From contig NC_030859.1 in assembly GCF_000208745.1 (NCBI RefSeq), forward strand, positions 5,204,250-5,268,249: a DNA stretch of 64,000 nt, in the 5' to 3' direction. Below the pieces are notes generated by a model. That model was not told the origin of the DNA. It was given only the letters and a program-made list of their open reading frames with translations, and did no database searches. This stretch comes from Theobroma cacao (lineage: Eukaryota; Streptophyta; Magnoliopsida; Malvales; Malvaceae). Both the position numbers and the translations under genes were made by a program. This document shows positions 47,481 to 58,496 of this stretch, in pieces; position 1 is the first letter of the stretch; every line of letters begins with the position of its first letter.

Positions 47481-47607
47481 GATTATTGATATGCTTATTA
47501 AGAAGTCAAATATTTAAGTGTAAAACATTTATGGTGTTAAAAAATATATATAAATATTTTTACTTGATTATTTGATTTTAGAATATGTAAATTAATTTAT
47601 CTTTTTA

Positions 47608-48537
47608 ATAAAAATTAACTTTGAATTCTTCTTCTATAAAAAAAAATTTTGAAAAAATTTCATACTTAAAGTCAAATTTAGATAAATAACTTGTGTTATA
47701 TTAAAATAAAATAATATAAAATGACTAAATATGTTGATTTAGTTACAACTTTTACAATTTACACATATACATTCTTTTAAAATTATTCAACTCTTACCCA
47801 ACTTACCTTTTATTTAAATTTACTCAAATTAACAAAATATGTTATTTTTGTTACAATTTTCACAATTTACAAATACACATTCTTTTGAAATTATTCAATT
47901 CTTACCCAATTTACCTTTTATTTAAATTTACTCAAAATTTCTTATAAAATGATTTTATTTATATTCAACTATCACAATCAAATTATGCTAAATTTAAATT
48001 TAAATTATTAATTTAGATCTATAAAAAATTTATTAATAAAATAAAATAGTATAAATATTTACAGTTATATTTAACTTTATCAACCATAAATACAGTTTTT
48101 AATTTAAGAATTTTCAACTTGAAAATTATACCTTGAAATATTAAATAAATCAAAAACATAAAAAATAAATAAAAAATTCAAAGGGTGGAGCTTAAATTCT
48201 ATGGTTGTAATAAGAGGTTTGTCATATCTATATTAAGCAAGTCAGAATGAGGAATTATTTTTATAATCATTGTTAACTTTATATCTCTGTTCTTCATTTT
48301 TTTCAAAAAAAAAAAATGAAATCAACATATTTTGCTAATTTGACTTTAGTTCAAGTTAAAAACTAAGTTAAATAAATTTTAAATTTTTATACTATTATAA
48401 ATAAAAAAAGATTTATTTAGTCATTTTATATTATTTTATTTTAACATAATACAAGTTATTCATTTAAATTTAACTTCAGGTATAAAATTTTAAATTTTTT
48501 TTATAGAAAGAGAATTTAATCTTAATTTTTATAAAAA
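47608..48537. mobile_element. Element of about 930 bp with terminal inverted repeats of about 120 bp
   Basis: The segment 47608-47729 is the near reverse complement of 48417-48537; both include ataacttgtrttat and aaaataaaataatataaaa. No transposase is seen. It is flanked by direct repeats of another sequence (47502-47610 and 48549-48655, both with caaatatttaagtgtaaaa). It also holds an internal tandem duplication of period 108 bp (47742-47957). A fold-back or Mutator-like MITE is possible; ends are approximate. Confidence 0.55.
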
Positions 48538-48639
48538 AGATTTATATAAGCCAAATATTTAAGTGTAAAAGATTATGGTATTAAAAAAATATAAGTATTT
48601 TCTTACTTGATTATTTTATTCTAAAATATGTAAATTAAT

Positions 48640-49060
48640 TTAATTTTTTATAAAAATATAAATTTTATTTTTTTTAATTTAGTCCATCAATATTTCAAAT
48701 TTGTTCAATTTAATCTTTATATTATATATTTTTATTAAATTTAATCCCTATAATGTTGTAGATTTTTTTTAAATTTTTTTTAATTTGTCACGTAACAATG
48801 ATATGTCAACATGTCAATACCATGTTAGCATTGTCATGTTATCAGATAGTATCATACGCCATATCATAAAAAGTGATACGTTGATGATGATGTCATAACT
48901 GATGTCATTTTTTAACAGTAAAATTTAATATCGTTAGAAAGGAAGAATTAAATTGATATAATTTTAAAATTAAGAGAGTAAATTACTTTAATTTTAAATA
49001 TAAAAATTAAATTAAATAAAATAAAATTAAAAAGTATAAGAACTAGACAGTCCTTACCAC
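48640..49060 (-). repeat. AT-rich repeat, family B, copy 2, inverted
   Basis: Reverse-complementary to 47030-47480 over the central block: atgacatcagttatgacatc, aacgtatca and tattgacatgttgacat on its minus strand match the first copy in order. Copies are diverged. Nothing coding is present. Confidence 0.55.
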
Positions 49061-50261
49061 TAATATTCCTTTCATGAAGAATGACGTCGTTTTTTAACGG
49101 GGGGTGTTGATCTCTTTTTAAGCTATATGCAAGTACAAACGATCCAGCGCCTCACTTTCCCTTTTACCCCTCAACGCCGGTCTTCCAATCCTCAAGAAAG
49201 CACCAAATTTATGCATATTTTGTAAATGTTTATTTATTATTATAATTTTATTTTTTTTTTCATATTATTTCTTTGCTTCAATTTATTTCTGGGTATTTAA
49301 CATTCTACTTCCTCATTTTCAATGTTATTACTTTTTTTTTTCCTTTCTTGAGATTTTTGCTTGAATTTGCTATCTGGGTTTTTTTTTTCTTCAATAAGAA
49401 ATGTTAGATTTTGAGACTTAAATTTCCATGATTTTTTCTTATTTTTAGTTTTAACTGTGGGAAAAAAACTTTAATTAGTTAACATTGGTTAGTTTAGGCT
49501 GTATAAAGATATCTGTTTTTTTTTAATGAATAAGATGCATATTTATAGATATTTCACTTAACAAAAGCTTAGTTCTTATTGTTTGTATTGGCATTTTATA
49601 TTTTTAGCGGTCACTCTGGAATTGATTGTTATTGGTTTGGATAAGTAGCATGAAATATAATGCTTGTAAGGAGTTGAAGTAGTTGAAATAGTTGCACCTA
49701 AGCATTTGGCGCAAGGGTAGCTGCGTTTATTTTTTTAGCAGGATCCTAATCCTCTTAGATATATATGTATATGTGGTGGATTATATAGAGAGAGTGGATA
49801 TGGTCTTGCAAAAGTTCAAAGTTTAGATTTTTGTTGAAAGATAATTTGGGTTGAACAGAAAAAAAATAGTCTAATCTCTTTTAGGCCATAGGGGAAAGTA
49901 TAGAACATTGCGCCATTTCATTGGAGAAGTTGTTTTAGAGGCTCATATGCTATCAGTTTTAAATGTTTTCTTATAGCTCCTTCTTTTGGAAAAAATTGAC
50001 GAAAAGGTTGTTGCTTGAACTATTTCATGTACATTACTATAGAAACTTGACCACAAGATTTAGGAAAGAGTTTCTTCTTGGAAAATGTTCTTATGTATGA
50101 GAATAGAATGAGAATATATGTATAATTCCAGAATTTTGTGGTTCTCTGATTTTCTGGTTGATTTTTTCTTCATAGGTTAAACCCAGTTTAATTTATCTTT
50201 TCTACTGCAGGGCTTCTTCCTTTCTGTTTCTATCATTGATCTGTTGTTTTCCTGCTTTATA
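49061..50261 (+). promoter_or_regulatory. eIF6 promoter and probable intron-bearing 5' leader
   Basis: A locally GC-richer segment at about 49130-49205 looks like a transcription start and first untranslated exon. The following kilobase is T-rich like a leader intron and ends in a tract before the start codon at 50262. This arrangement is inferred from base composition only. Confidence 0.35.
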
Positions 50262-52507
50262 ATGGCGACTAGTAAGTTTCATTGTAGTCTTCAGTATGTA
50301 TATGAATTTGAATCTTCTTTTGATGCTACTAAGGTAGTCATAACATTATTATGGCTTGTACCTCTCTACATTGGTATTGTTAGACTTTTAAAATTTACCA
50401 CTCATATTATTTTGGAGCAAATATATAACCATGAGTCTCATGCTGTCATTTATGAAGGGCTAAAGTTTGAAAATTCATGTGAAGTTGGTGTCTTTTCCAA
50501 GCTGACCAATGCTTACTGCTTGGTTGCAATTGGAGGGTCAGAAAGCTTCTGTAGGTTAGCATGTCTTCTACTATTCTTGTTTTCCCTGTTTTCATGAATG
50601 TATTAAGTTTATATTGGCATCTTGCAGTGCCTTTGAGTCAGAGTTAGCAGATGTTATTCCAGTCATTAAGACCTCTATTGCTGGCACTAGAATAATTGGA
50701 AGGCTATGTGCTGGTGAGGATTTTTTTAAGCATTTCTTAATCTTATTTGAAAAGTTTTGGTAGATGCCTCTGGCTTTGCTTAACGTGAGTTTGCTTTGTG
50801 TTGGCAGGAAATAAGAATGGCCTTCTTGTCCCCCACACCACCACAGATCAAGGTAATTTTTTGAGTTATCCTAAAGTAGGAAGAATGTTAAAGTTGCTTC
50901 TGTTGTTAGTAGTACTCAGTGGGATCTAAACATTGACAATACTACAATGTATGATTTGGTTTCTTGTACTGTTTGTTTTTACTTGAAGCTTACTTGTTTT
51001 GTTTAATCCCTGCTATTTAGAAATGTTAATCCTTAGCTTGTTCATAGAACATACAAGTAAAAGGGTTTATCTTACATCATGTTTACCAAGAATATAACAA
51101 TTAGTAAACCTGGGCTCAATTTGAATAAAATATATCCCTTGGTTTATATATATCCTGCCTCTAATGTGATTTAGATATATTGCCTCTAATGTGATTTTCC
51201 GAGTGCAAGTTGGTTCAGTTTTGTGTGCAAGCTGTAGGGGCTTTCAATCACATTCCTTTGTCTTTGTAGGCTAATATTGTTTGTTTGTTCTAGTTCACTA
51301 GTAATAGTTTAAACTCAGTCTCTGATGTTAATGATGGATTATTTATTTTATTCTTTCTTATTGAAGAACTTCAACACTTGCGAAATAGTCTACCAGATCA
51401 AGTTGTTGTTCGGCGAATAGAGGAGAAACTTTCTGCTCTTGGGAACTGTATTGCATGCAATGACCATGTTGCTCTGACACACACTGATCTAGACAGGGTA
51501 AAATTCTATATTTCACTGGAATAGTTGATTAAGATATATATTCCAATATCTAAGTGCAGTGAAAAGGGCTAACCTGCCTTTCTATTTTTATTTGAATGAA
51601 AGTAAGGATAGGTTTGAATTTATATCTTTGATGTTCACTCAAAAGTTGGAAGTTCCCTAAAGACTATAGATATTGATATTGACTGAACTATGGCTCAGTA
51701 CTTATAGACCTCTACCTGGCCTAGAAACCATGGTTTGAAATGATAGCCAAAGTTTTGAATTAGCCTTCTAAAATCCCCAAGGGTTGTATGTCTATTCCTC
51801 AATGCCTCAACATTGAAAAGGGATTTTTTTTTGTGTCATAAGTAGTGTATTAGGGAAGAAAACATCAGAACATGGTTTCTTGCCTTAGGTACTCGTGAAA
51901 AATTTCCTTCATGATTCTACCAGGGCATCCTTCTGGGCTTTTCCATGTCATGGGTGGTTGACTCAGGCATGAATGTGTAATCTTCTTCTATATTTCAAGA
52001 TATTACAATAAAGGATACTTATTATGTTGTTCTGTCTGCAACTTTGATCAGGAAACTGAGGAGATAATTGCTGATGTCCTGGGTGTAGAAGTTTTCAGGC
52101 AGACAATCGCTGGTAATATTCTTGTAGGGAGCTACTGTGCCTTCTCTAACAGAGGCGGCTTGGTAAGATGGAATCTCTTCTTCTAGCACTGATGATTGCC
52201 TCTTATTTTCTCCCTTACTTTTTCTGATTTTTCCTCTTGAATGGTCCAGGTCCATCCTCATACATCCATTGAAGACTTGAATGAGCTTTCGACACTTCTT
52301 CAGGTTCCATTGGTGGCTGGCACTATCAACCGAGGGAGTGAAGTAATAGCTGCTGGAATGACTGTAAATGACTGGACGGCCTTCTGTGGGTCAGACACCA
52401 CAGCAACAGAACTTTCTGTCATTGAGAATGTCTTCAAGCTGAGGGAAGCGCAACCTAGTGCTATTGTAGATGAGATGAGGAAATCATTGATCGACAGTTA
52501 CGTGTAA
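50262..52507 (+). CDS. eIF6: Eukaryotic translation initiation factor 6
   Basis: eIF6 binds the 60S ribosomal subunit, supports its biogenesis in nucleolus and nucleus, and blocks premature joining with 40S. Exons: 50262-50271, 50458-50554, 50628-50713, 50808-50852, 51367-51497, 52052-52162 and 52250-52507. They total 738 nt and encode 245 residues, the usual length. The protein runs [19 protein letters not shown], then [60 protein letters not shown] and [19 protein letters not shown], ending in DSYV. These are the conserved pentein-fold repeats. The first coding exon has only 10 nt. All junctions are GT-AG. No defects seen. Confidence 0.96.
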
Positions 52508-53574
52508 TCTCCCTTTGTCTAGTTCTGCTCATCCTTTGTCTAAATTCAAGTCGAGAAAATGTTCGGGTGTTGTTTTTATGTCATGTTAAACTCCAAAATG
52601 GAAAGTGTAAATTTTGAAACAGTGTGAAGGGTTGATGTCTGATGAAGTAGAAGAACACCTGAAAATTATTTGTTTTCATCTCATGTAAACGTTTAATGCA
52701 TCTTTCTCTTGTGGTGTGTAGAAATGCATCATTAAGACTTTTAACTATTACTATTATAAAATTCTATCTAGTTGAGTTATCAGGAGACTCTTGGTAGCAG
52801 GGGAGTGCAAACCTTGTTCTTCTGTTCCCTTTCCATGCAAGTTCTATTTTGGTCAAGTCTCTGAATTGTTTCATATGGTCTTTTTACATGTCAACCTGAC
52901 ATAAAAGTCAAATTTCGTCAGTTTTGACCTTTTTGTCTTAAGAAAATATATTTCTATTTTGAAGGCTATCCTTCACTTTTAACAAGCATAATTGGTTGTT
53001 GTAGATATTTTATTGATAATGTGATATTAATTTTTAAAATTTTTAAAAAATTAAAGATAAATAATAAAAAATAAAAATATGTGGAATGTTGCTGTACGTT
53101 AACTGAATGACCCTTTTCCATTATTTATATCCCTTTATTTGTTTGACTGTTTACTTTGGACTATTCCAAGATTGACTCAAATACATAACATTTTCTTGTT
53201 AAGATTTCACAATTAATTAATTTTATATAATTTTGAACCGAAAAGTATTTTAATAAGACAAAAAAAAAAAAAGAGAAAAGAGTAAGAAGGCATTATCCTG
53301 TGTTCTCCGGTAAAGGGGAGGAATGTCAAAGACAGACAGGAGTCTAAATCAAGGAACATTGTAGGAAACAGATATTCCGTTTATTGCAAGGAGAAAAAAA
53401 AACATGATAAGGTTTCAATCTGATTGTTCGTTTCCTAAGAAATCAATTTAAGGAATATTAATGTACTTCACATAAAATAAAATAATCACATTGGAACTCA
53501 CACTTACATGTTCTTTCCATAAAACAGAACAAACATATTCCTCCAAACATGACAAGTAAATTACAACATAGTTT
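52508..53574. other. eIF6 3' UTR and spacer
   Basis: Begins with the likely eIF6 3' UTR (to roughly 52750) and then AT-rich spacer. I see no gene or mobile element. Confidence 0.5.
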
Positions 53575-53990
53575 ATTTTAATATTTATGCCTATAAATTT
53601 TAAATTATTTTTAAAAAATTAAAATAAATATTTATTATTTTATTACATTAAATCAAGGTTTTATATTTTATTTTGGTCTAAATAAATTTTTTTATGATCA
53701 ATAGTTGATTAATTGTCATTAAATTAATCAAAATGACATTTGTTATTTTATGTTAAATATGAATAATAATGTAACATGATGATATGATGACGTGACATTT
53801 TTTGTTTTCTTATATTTATATCATGTGCTTATAAAATGATAAGTTACATTTTGATTTAATTAATATTGATTCTTAAAACTTGTTTGATCAAAAATTAAAA
53901 GACAAATACCTAATTGAATGTAATAGAGGAGTAAAAACTTATTTAAATTTTCTTAATAACTCAAGAATTTTTTGAAATAATAATTCCTTC
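53575..53990. repeat. Dispersed AT-rich repeat, family A, copy 3
   Basis: Right arm carries aaaacttgtttgatcaaaaa and gtaatagaggagtaaaaactt, matching copy 1 in order; the centre carries gatgatatgatgacgtgac. The left arm is T-rich with attttattacattaaat. Ends are approximate. Confidence 0.55.
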
Positions 53991-54880
53991 AATGTATTAA
54001 AAATCATCACATTAACGATCAATTATGTATTTAATATAAAAATAATACTATAAATAATATTTTAATTAATTAAAAAAATTTAAAACTAAAAATATTTTTT
54101 AATTTATCTATTTTTTAAAAGTAGAAATCAAGCCAAATAGGAATTTTGAGAAGTTCTTTAAAAAAAATAACTTTATTTTAAAGAACAAAATTAAAAAAAA
54201 AGAGCTACCAAAAAACCTCCAGAGTGGAACTCTCTCTTATTTTTTTTTAAAAAACATACCTCTTTTTTAGGAGAATTTTTCTTTTCATTTAAAAAATATC
54301 CTTATCTATTAAAAATAATTTTAACATTATTCGTTTCTATTTGTATATGATTTGTTATTAATTATAAATTTTATATTATATAAATATATTTTAAATAAAA
54401 TATAAAATTAACTTTTTTTCATTGTGAACAAAAAAATTTATAATTATTAGGAAGTTATTTATTAAATACCTTTTATGGTTATTTTAATCAAAATTAAAAT
54501 TTATATAAATTATTTTGTCAAACAACTTATTTATAAAAAAATTTATAAAAATTAATTTATGAAACATATTTAAATTAATTTTAAAATTATTATTTTTTAT
54601 AAAAATTTCATAATAACTTTTAAACTAAAAAAATTTAAGTCAAAGGTTCTAAGTGATAACTACACTCCTAATATGACAATATTGTTTAGTTTTGCCTTGC
54701 ATTAATTATTATTAATATATAATTTGGAAAGATATGGTATGATTAGCATTAAATCCAAAGTAGTAAGTATTTCCTTTTGGTCACATGCTTAATCTAGTTT
54801 TACTGCTCGTGGAAATAACAAGTAAATCAATCTCCATTAATGATAACACAAGATCTACTTGGAAAGATTCGGATTTCATA
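53991..54880. other. AT-rich spacer
   Basis: Low-complexity AT-rich DNA between family A copy 3 and the second NAC promoter. Nothing recognised. Confidence 0.5.
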
Positions 54881-55332
54881 AAATCCGGTGCAACTGTCCA
54901 ATGCCGCATCCCCCATCTCCCAAACCTTTGACGGACGCAATTACGTCAATACCTATTAATCTACGCAACTACCGTATACACTAGCAAAAGTCTAGAATCT
55001 TCTAACGTTTCACGCGCGACTAACTGTCGCACGCTCCAATCATGTGATACCAACCCAAAGCCGACATCCACGTGTCACTCCATCAAACTCGGTGACACCA
55101 ATTGCCCCTTCGTTGCATGTGACTTTATCAGTGCCCCCAACTCTTTTTCCTTGAAAAATCAGAACCCATCCAACTTCAGACCCTACCAAGTTTTCTCTTG
55201 CAATGGCTTTTCTTAGCTTTCTTCCTTCCGACATCGACTAACCCTTTTGTTTTTGTTACTGCAAGAGAAATATCCCCAATTGTTTAAAACCCTTCGTTGT
55301 TTTTAGTTCATTTTGTTTTGGTTAGTGACTCG
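54881..55332 (+). promoter_or_regulatory. Promoter region of the membrane-tethered NAC gene
   Basis: GC content rises sharply here. A heat-shock-element-like AGAATCTTCT is at 54994-55003, and an ABRE/G-box CCACGTGTC at 55068-55076. A TTACGTCAA string resembling TGACG-type sites lies near 54940-54950. These fit stress control known for NAC053/NAC078, but are motif matches only. The start codon at 55333 was chosen because the NAC domain follows within ten residues. Confidence 0.5.
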
Positions 55333-58300
55333 ATGAGTCGTAACTCAGCAACCTCGCTAGCTCCCGGGTTCCGGTTCCACCCAACCGATGAAGAACTCGT
55401 TCGTTACTATCTAAAACGCAAAGTCTTAAACAAGCCTTCCTTCGATGCGATCTCTGTTGTTGATATTTACAGATCCGAGCCTTGGGATCTCCCTGGTAAT
55501 TTTAGTTCGAATTTTCTTTTTCGTTTGGCTCGGTCATTTTATTGTTTAATTCTTCAATTTTGGGCTTTTTTTTTTTGGTCCTAAATTTCAAAGTTAGAAA
55601 TTGGGTTTACTTTTTCGGTTAAATATATGTTAAATTCATGAGTTTTGGGTTAAATTTCAATTTTTTGCTATAAAATTTGATTATTGAAGATACCCAGTTT
55701 GAGTTTAACCTTTTTGTTAGGGTTTTTTTTTTCTTTCAAACATTTTAAATTGGTATGTTCTTACTTGGTCAAATATATAGTTAAATTCGTGAATTTGGGG
55801 TTAAAATTTCAATTTCCGCTTTAAAATCTACTTTTTAAGATAATCACTTTGAGTTTAAGCCTATCTGAAGGCAAGTTTTTTTGAATAAAATGGAAAAAGA
55901 ACATTCTTGGAACTGGTTATTCTTGATTTTAATTTTCAGTTTTGTCTGCTTAAAGTTTAATTTTTGAACATAGCCACTTTGAGTTTACGATTGTCTTTTA
56001 TTTGCAACTAGATTTTAGGGCTTTTATTTTTAGTTGTAAATCAAAATTTTGTTCTTAATAGATAAGTCAAAGCTGAAGAGCAGGGACCTAGAGTGGTACT
56101 TCTTCAGTGCACTGGACAAGAAATATGGGAATGGGTCGAGGACCAATAGGGCAACTGAGAGAGGCTACTGGAAGACAACTGGCAAGGACCGTCCAATTCG
56201 CTATAGCGAAAGGGTTGTTGGCATGAAGAAAACCCTAGTTTATCATAAGGGCCGTGCCCCACGTGGTGAAAGGACTAACTGGGTAATGCATGAGTACCGC
56301 CTTACTGATGAGGAATTGGAGAAATCTGGAATTCAACAGGTAAGACAGTGGTCTTTTTTGTAACGTTTTGGTGTGTTGTTGTTTGATATTTGTTTGGGAA
56401 TTAACATTGGGTTGTTGGGTGTGGAAGGGTGCTTTTGTGTTGTGTAGAGTATTTCAGAAGAGCGGGTCTGGACCAAAGAACGGGGAGCAGTATGGGGCAC
56501 CCTTTATTGAAGAGGAGTGGGAGGATGATGAGGCAATTTTCGTGCCTGGTCAACATGCTGTGGCAATGGATGAAGAGGTTGCCAATTATGATGCTTTTGT
56601 TGAAGTGAATGATTTTGATAAGGTGTGTGATGTTTTGGGCACTTCTCGGTAAATGCTTTTGTTACTTTTAAATATTTCTGATCTTTTCTAGGATGAGAAT
56701 TAATTTTCAAGAAAATTGCTTCTTAGTTTGTGCTGGAAAATGAAGTGCATATGTGGTGTTTTTGTTTGTAGAGTTGGGTCAAGGATGTCCTTACTTTTTT
56801 CTAGGCTTTCTTTGTGATCAATTTGGCAGTAAATGTCTCCTGGCACTTCTTTGAGACAAGTCTTTCATAATTTGGTGAATACAATGATAGTATGTAGCAT
56901 TGCTAGATCAGACATTTTAGTTATCGATGAATTGGCTTCATTGCTTAGATGCTATCCTTCTCTTTATTACTAGGAGGCTTGTCTGTGTTCTCTTCGTAAT
57001 TAGTTTGTCCTTTTTTTCAATCAAAAGAATCTATGTAATTAGTTTGTCCTTTCTTTCAATCAAAAGAATCTATTTTTTGTTTAGTTAGTAATTCTACCAC
57101 GTCTTTTCAGCCATGATTTGTACTAATTTGATGATCGAAATTCTGAAAAATGTTGCTTCTTTCCAGAATCTTGACATTGGCAGTCCATCAGAAAATGCCA
57201 TACCTCCACAGAATTTCTATCATGGGCAATCAAGTAACTATGTTGAGTATTCAAGGGAGTTTAGTGAAGACTATCAGAAGCCACCAGGCAATATGTCCGG
57301 GAATGCATTACTTCCTTCCAACTTCTATCATGGGGAATCTAGCAACCATGCTGAACATTCAATGGAGTTCACTGAGGATTATCAGAAGCCTACAGTCATG
57401 CATTCCACTGAAAGTGATTCAAAGCCACATCATGAGCATGTGTTCTCTGATTTACCTCAGCCAAATGGGATAGCCACAATTGTAAAACCAGTTAAGGATG
57501 AATATGTTGTCGAACCAATTGAAAACGTCAATCCTGCTGACAATAACTATTTTCTTGATGAGCCATACCTGGATGTTACTGATTATCTTCCAGCCAATGA
57601 TGGATTTTTCTTGGAAGCTAATGATCTTTCAAACCCCATTGGCCCAGAATCTGATGTTTTTGACCCTGATGAGTATCTTACATTTGTTGATGCTGATGAC
57701 CAGCCTCTGGCTTTTGATTCTGATCAAATGGTGGGAAGTGAGATCCCTGTTTCTGACCAAGAACCTCTTGCCCAAACGGTACATAATTCCTTCCTGTCTT
57801 GATTCTTTGTCTTAATACGTGTAGAAGCTTTTTGCTGCTTCTTATTAACGTATTATTACATGATAACAGCATTCAAATGGAGGAACTGAGCAAGTGTCCA
57901 ATGCAAGTGAACATTTGGAAGAACTTGGCAACAGTGATGCATCTTCTTCAAAGCAAGAGTTGGAGCCCAAAAAATTTGAATCTGGTAAGATGATGGAAAT
58001 GCTTAGCACTTTATGCCTTTTTTCCTTGTTATATTTCATCATTGTCTTCATTTGGGCTCACTTTTGGTGCATTCTTTATGGTGCAGGTACCAAGTATCCA
58101 TTTCTTAAACAGGCCAGTCACATGTTGGGTAGCTTTCCTGCTCCTCCTGCATTTGCCTCTGAATTCCCTTCAAAAGATGCAGCTCTCAAGCTAAATTCTG
58201 CAGCACAGGCCTCCAGTTCTGTTCATGTTGTGGCTGGCATGATAAGAATAACAAACATGACTTCATCTGGCAATCAGTTGGACTGGTCACATAGCAAAAA

Positions 58301-58496
58301 TGGGAATGTCAATATTGTTCTTTCTTTCAGCTTGCCACAAGGTGATGTTAACTCGTCCAATTTTCTGCCAATGGCAAGCTTACTCTCTGGCAAAGCAGGG
58401 TCTGTTCTGGCAAGAGGGTGGTTCTTCTTGATGTTGTTATGGGTTTTAATCATAACTGTGAGTTTGAAGTTTGGGACCTGTATCTATACCAGGTAA
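55333..58496 (+). CDS. NAC053: Membrane-tethered NAC transcription factor, NAC053/NAC078 type (NTL)
   Basis: Tail-anchored NAC factor released by proteolysis under stress; Arabidopsis NAC053 and NAC078 activate proteasome-subunit and oxidative-stress genes. Exons: 55333-55495, 56062-56339, 56428-56622, 57167-57778, 57870-57984 and 58087-58496, giving 590 residues. NAC domain: [20 protein letters not shown] (from about residue 8), [67 protein letters not shown]. The acidic middle region has duplicated [12 protein letters not shown] boxes. Conserved C-terminal blocks are [19 protein letters not shown] and [16 protein letters not shown] hydrophobic helix ([18 protein letters not shown]) lies just before the stop. 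Intron 5 keeps the frame open. Assignment between NAC053 and NAC078 is not resolved. Confidence 0.94.
56996..57073. repeat. 39-bp tandem duplication in intron 3 of the second NAC gene
   Basis: Two adjacent copies starting gtaattagtttgtcctt at 56996 and 57035 differ at only one or two positions in the T-run. Purely intronic. Confidence 0.9.

Noticed and set aside
52022..52261. Minus-strand frame of 79 codons
   Set aside because: Antisense to eIF6 exon 6 and the following intron, with no motif of its own.
57150..57815. Alternative plus-strand frames of 105-107 codons
   Set aside because: Out-of-frame shadows of NAC exon 4, whose own frame is fixed by splice phase and family motifs.
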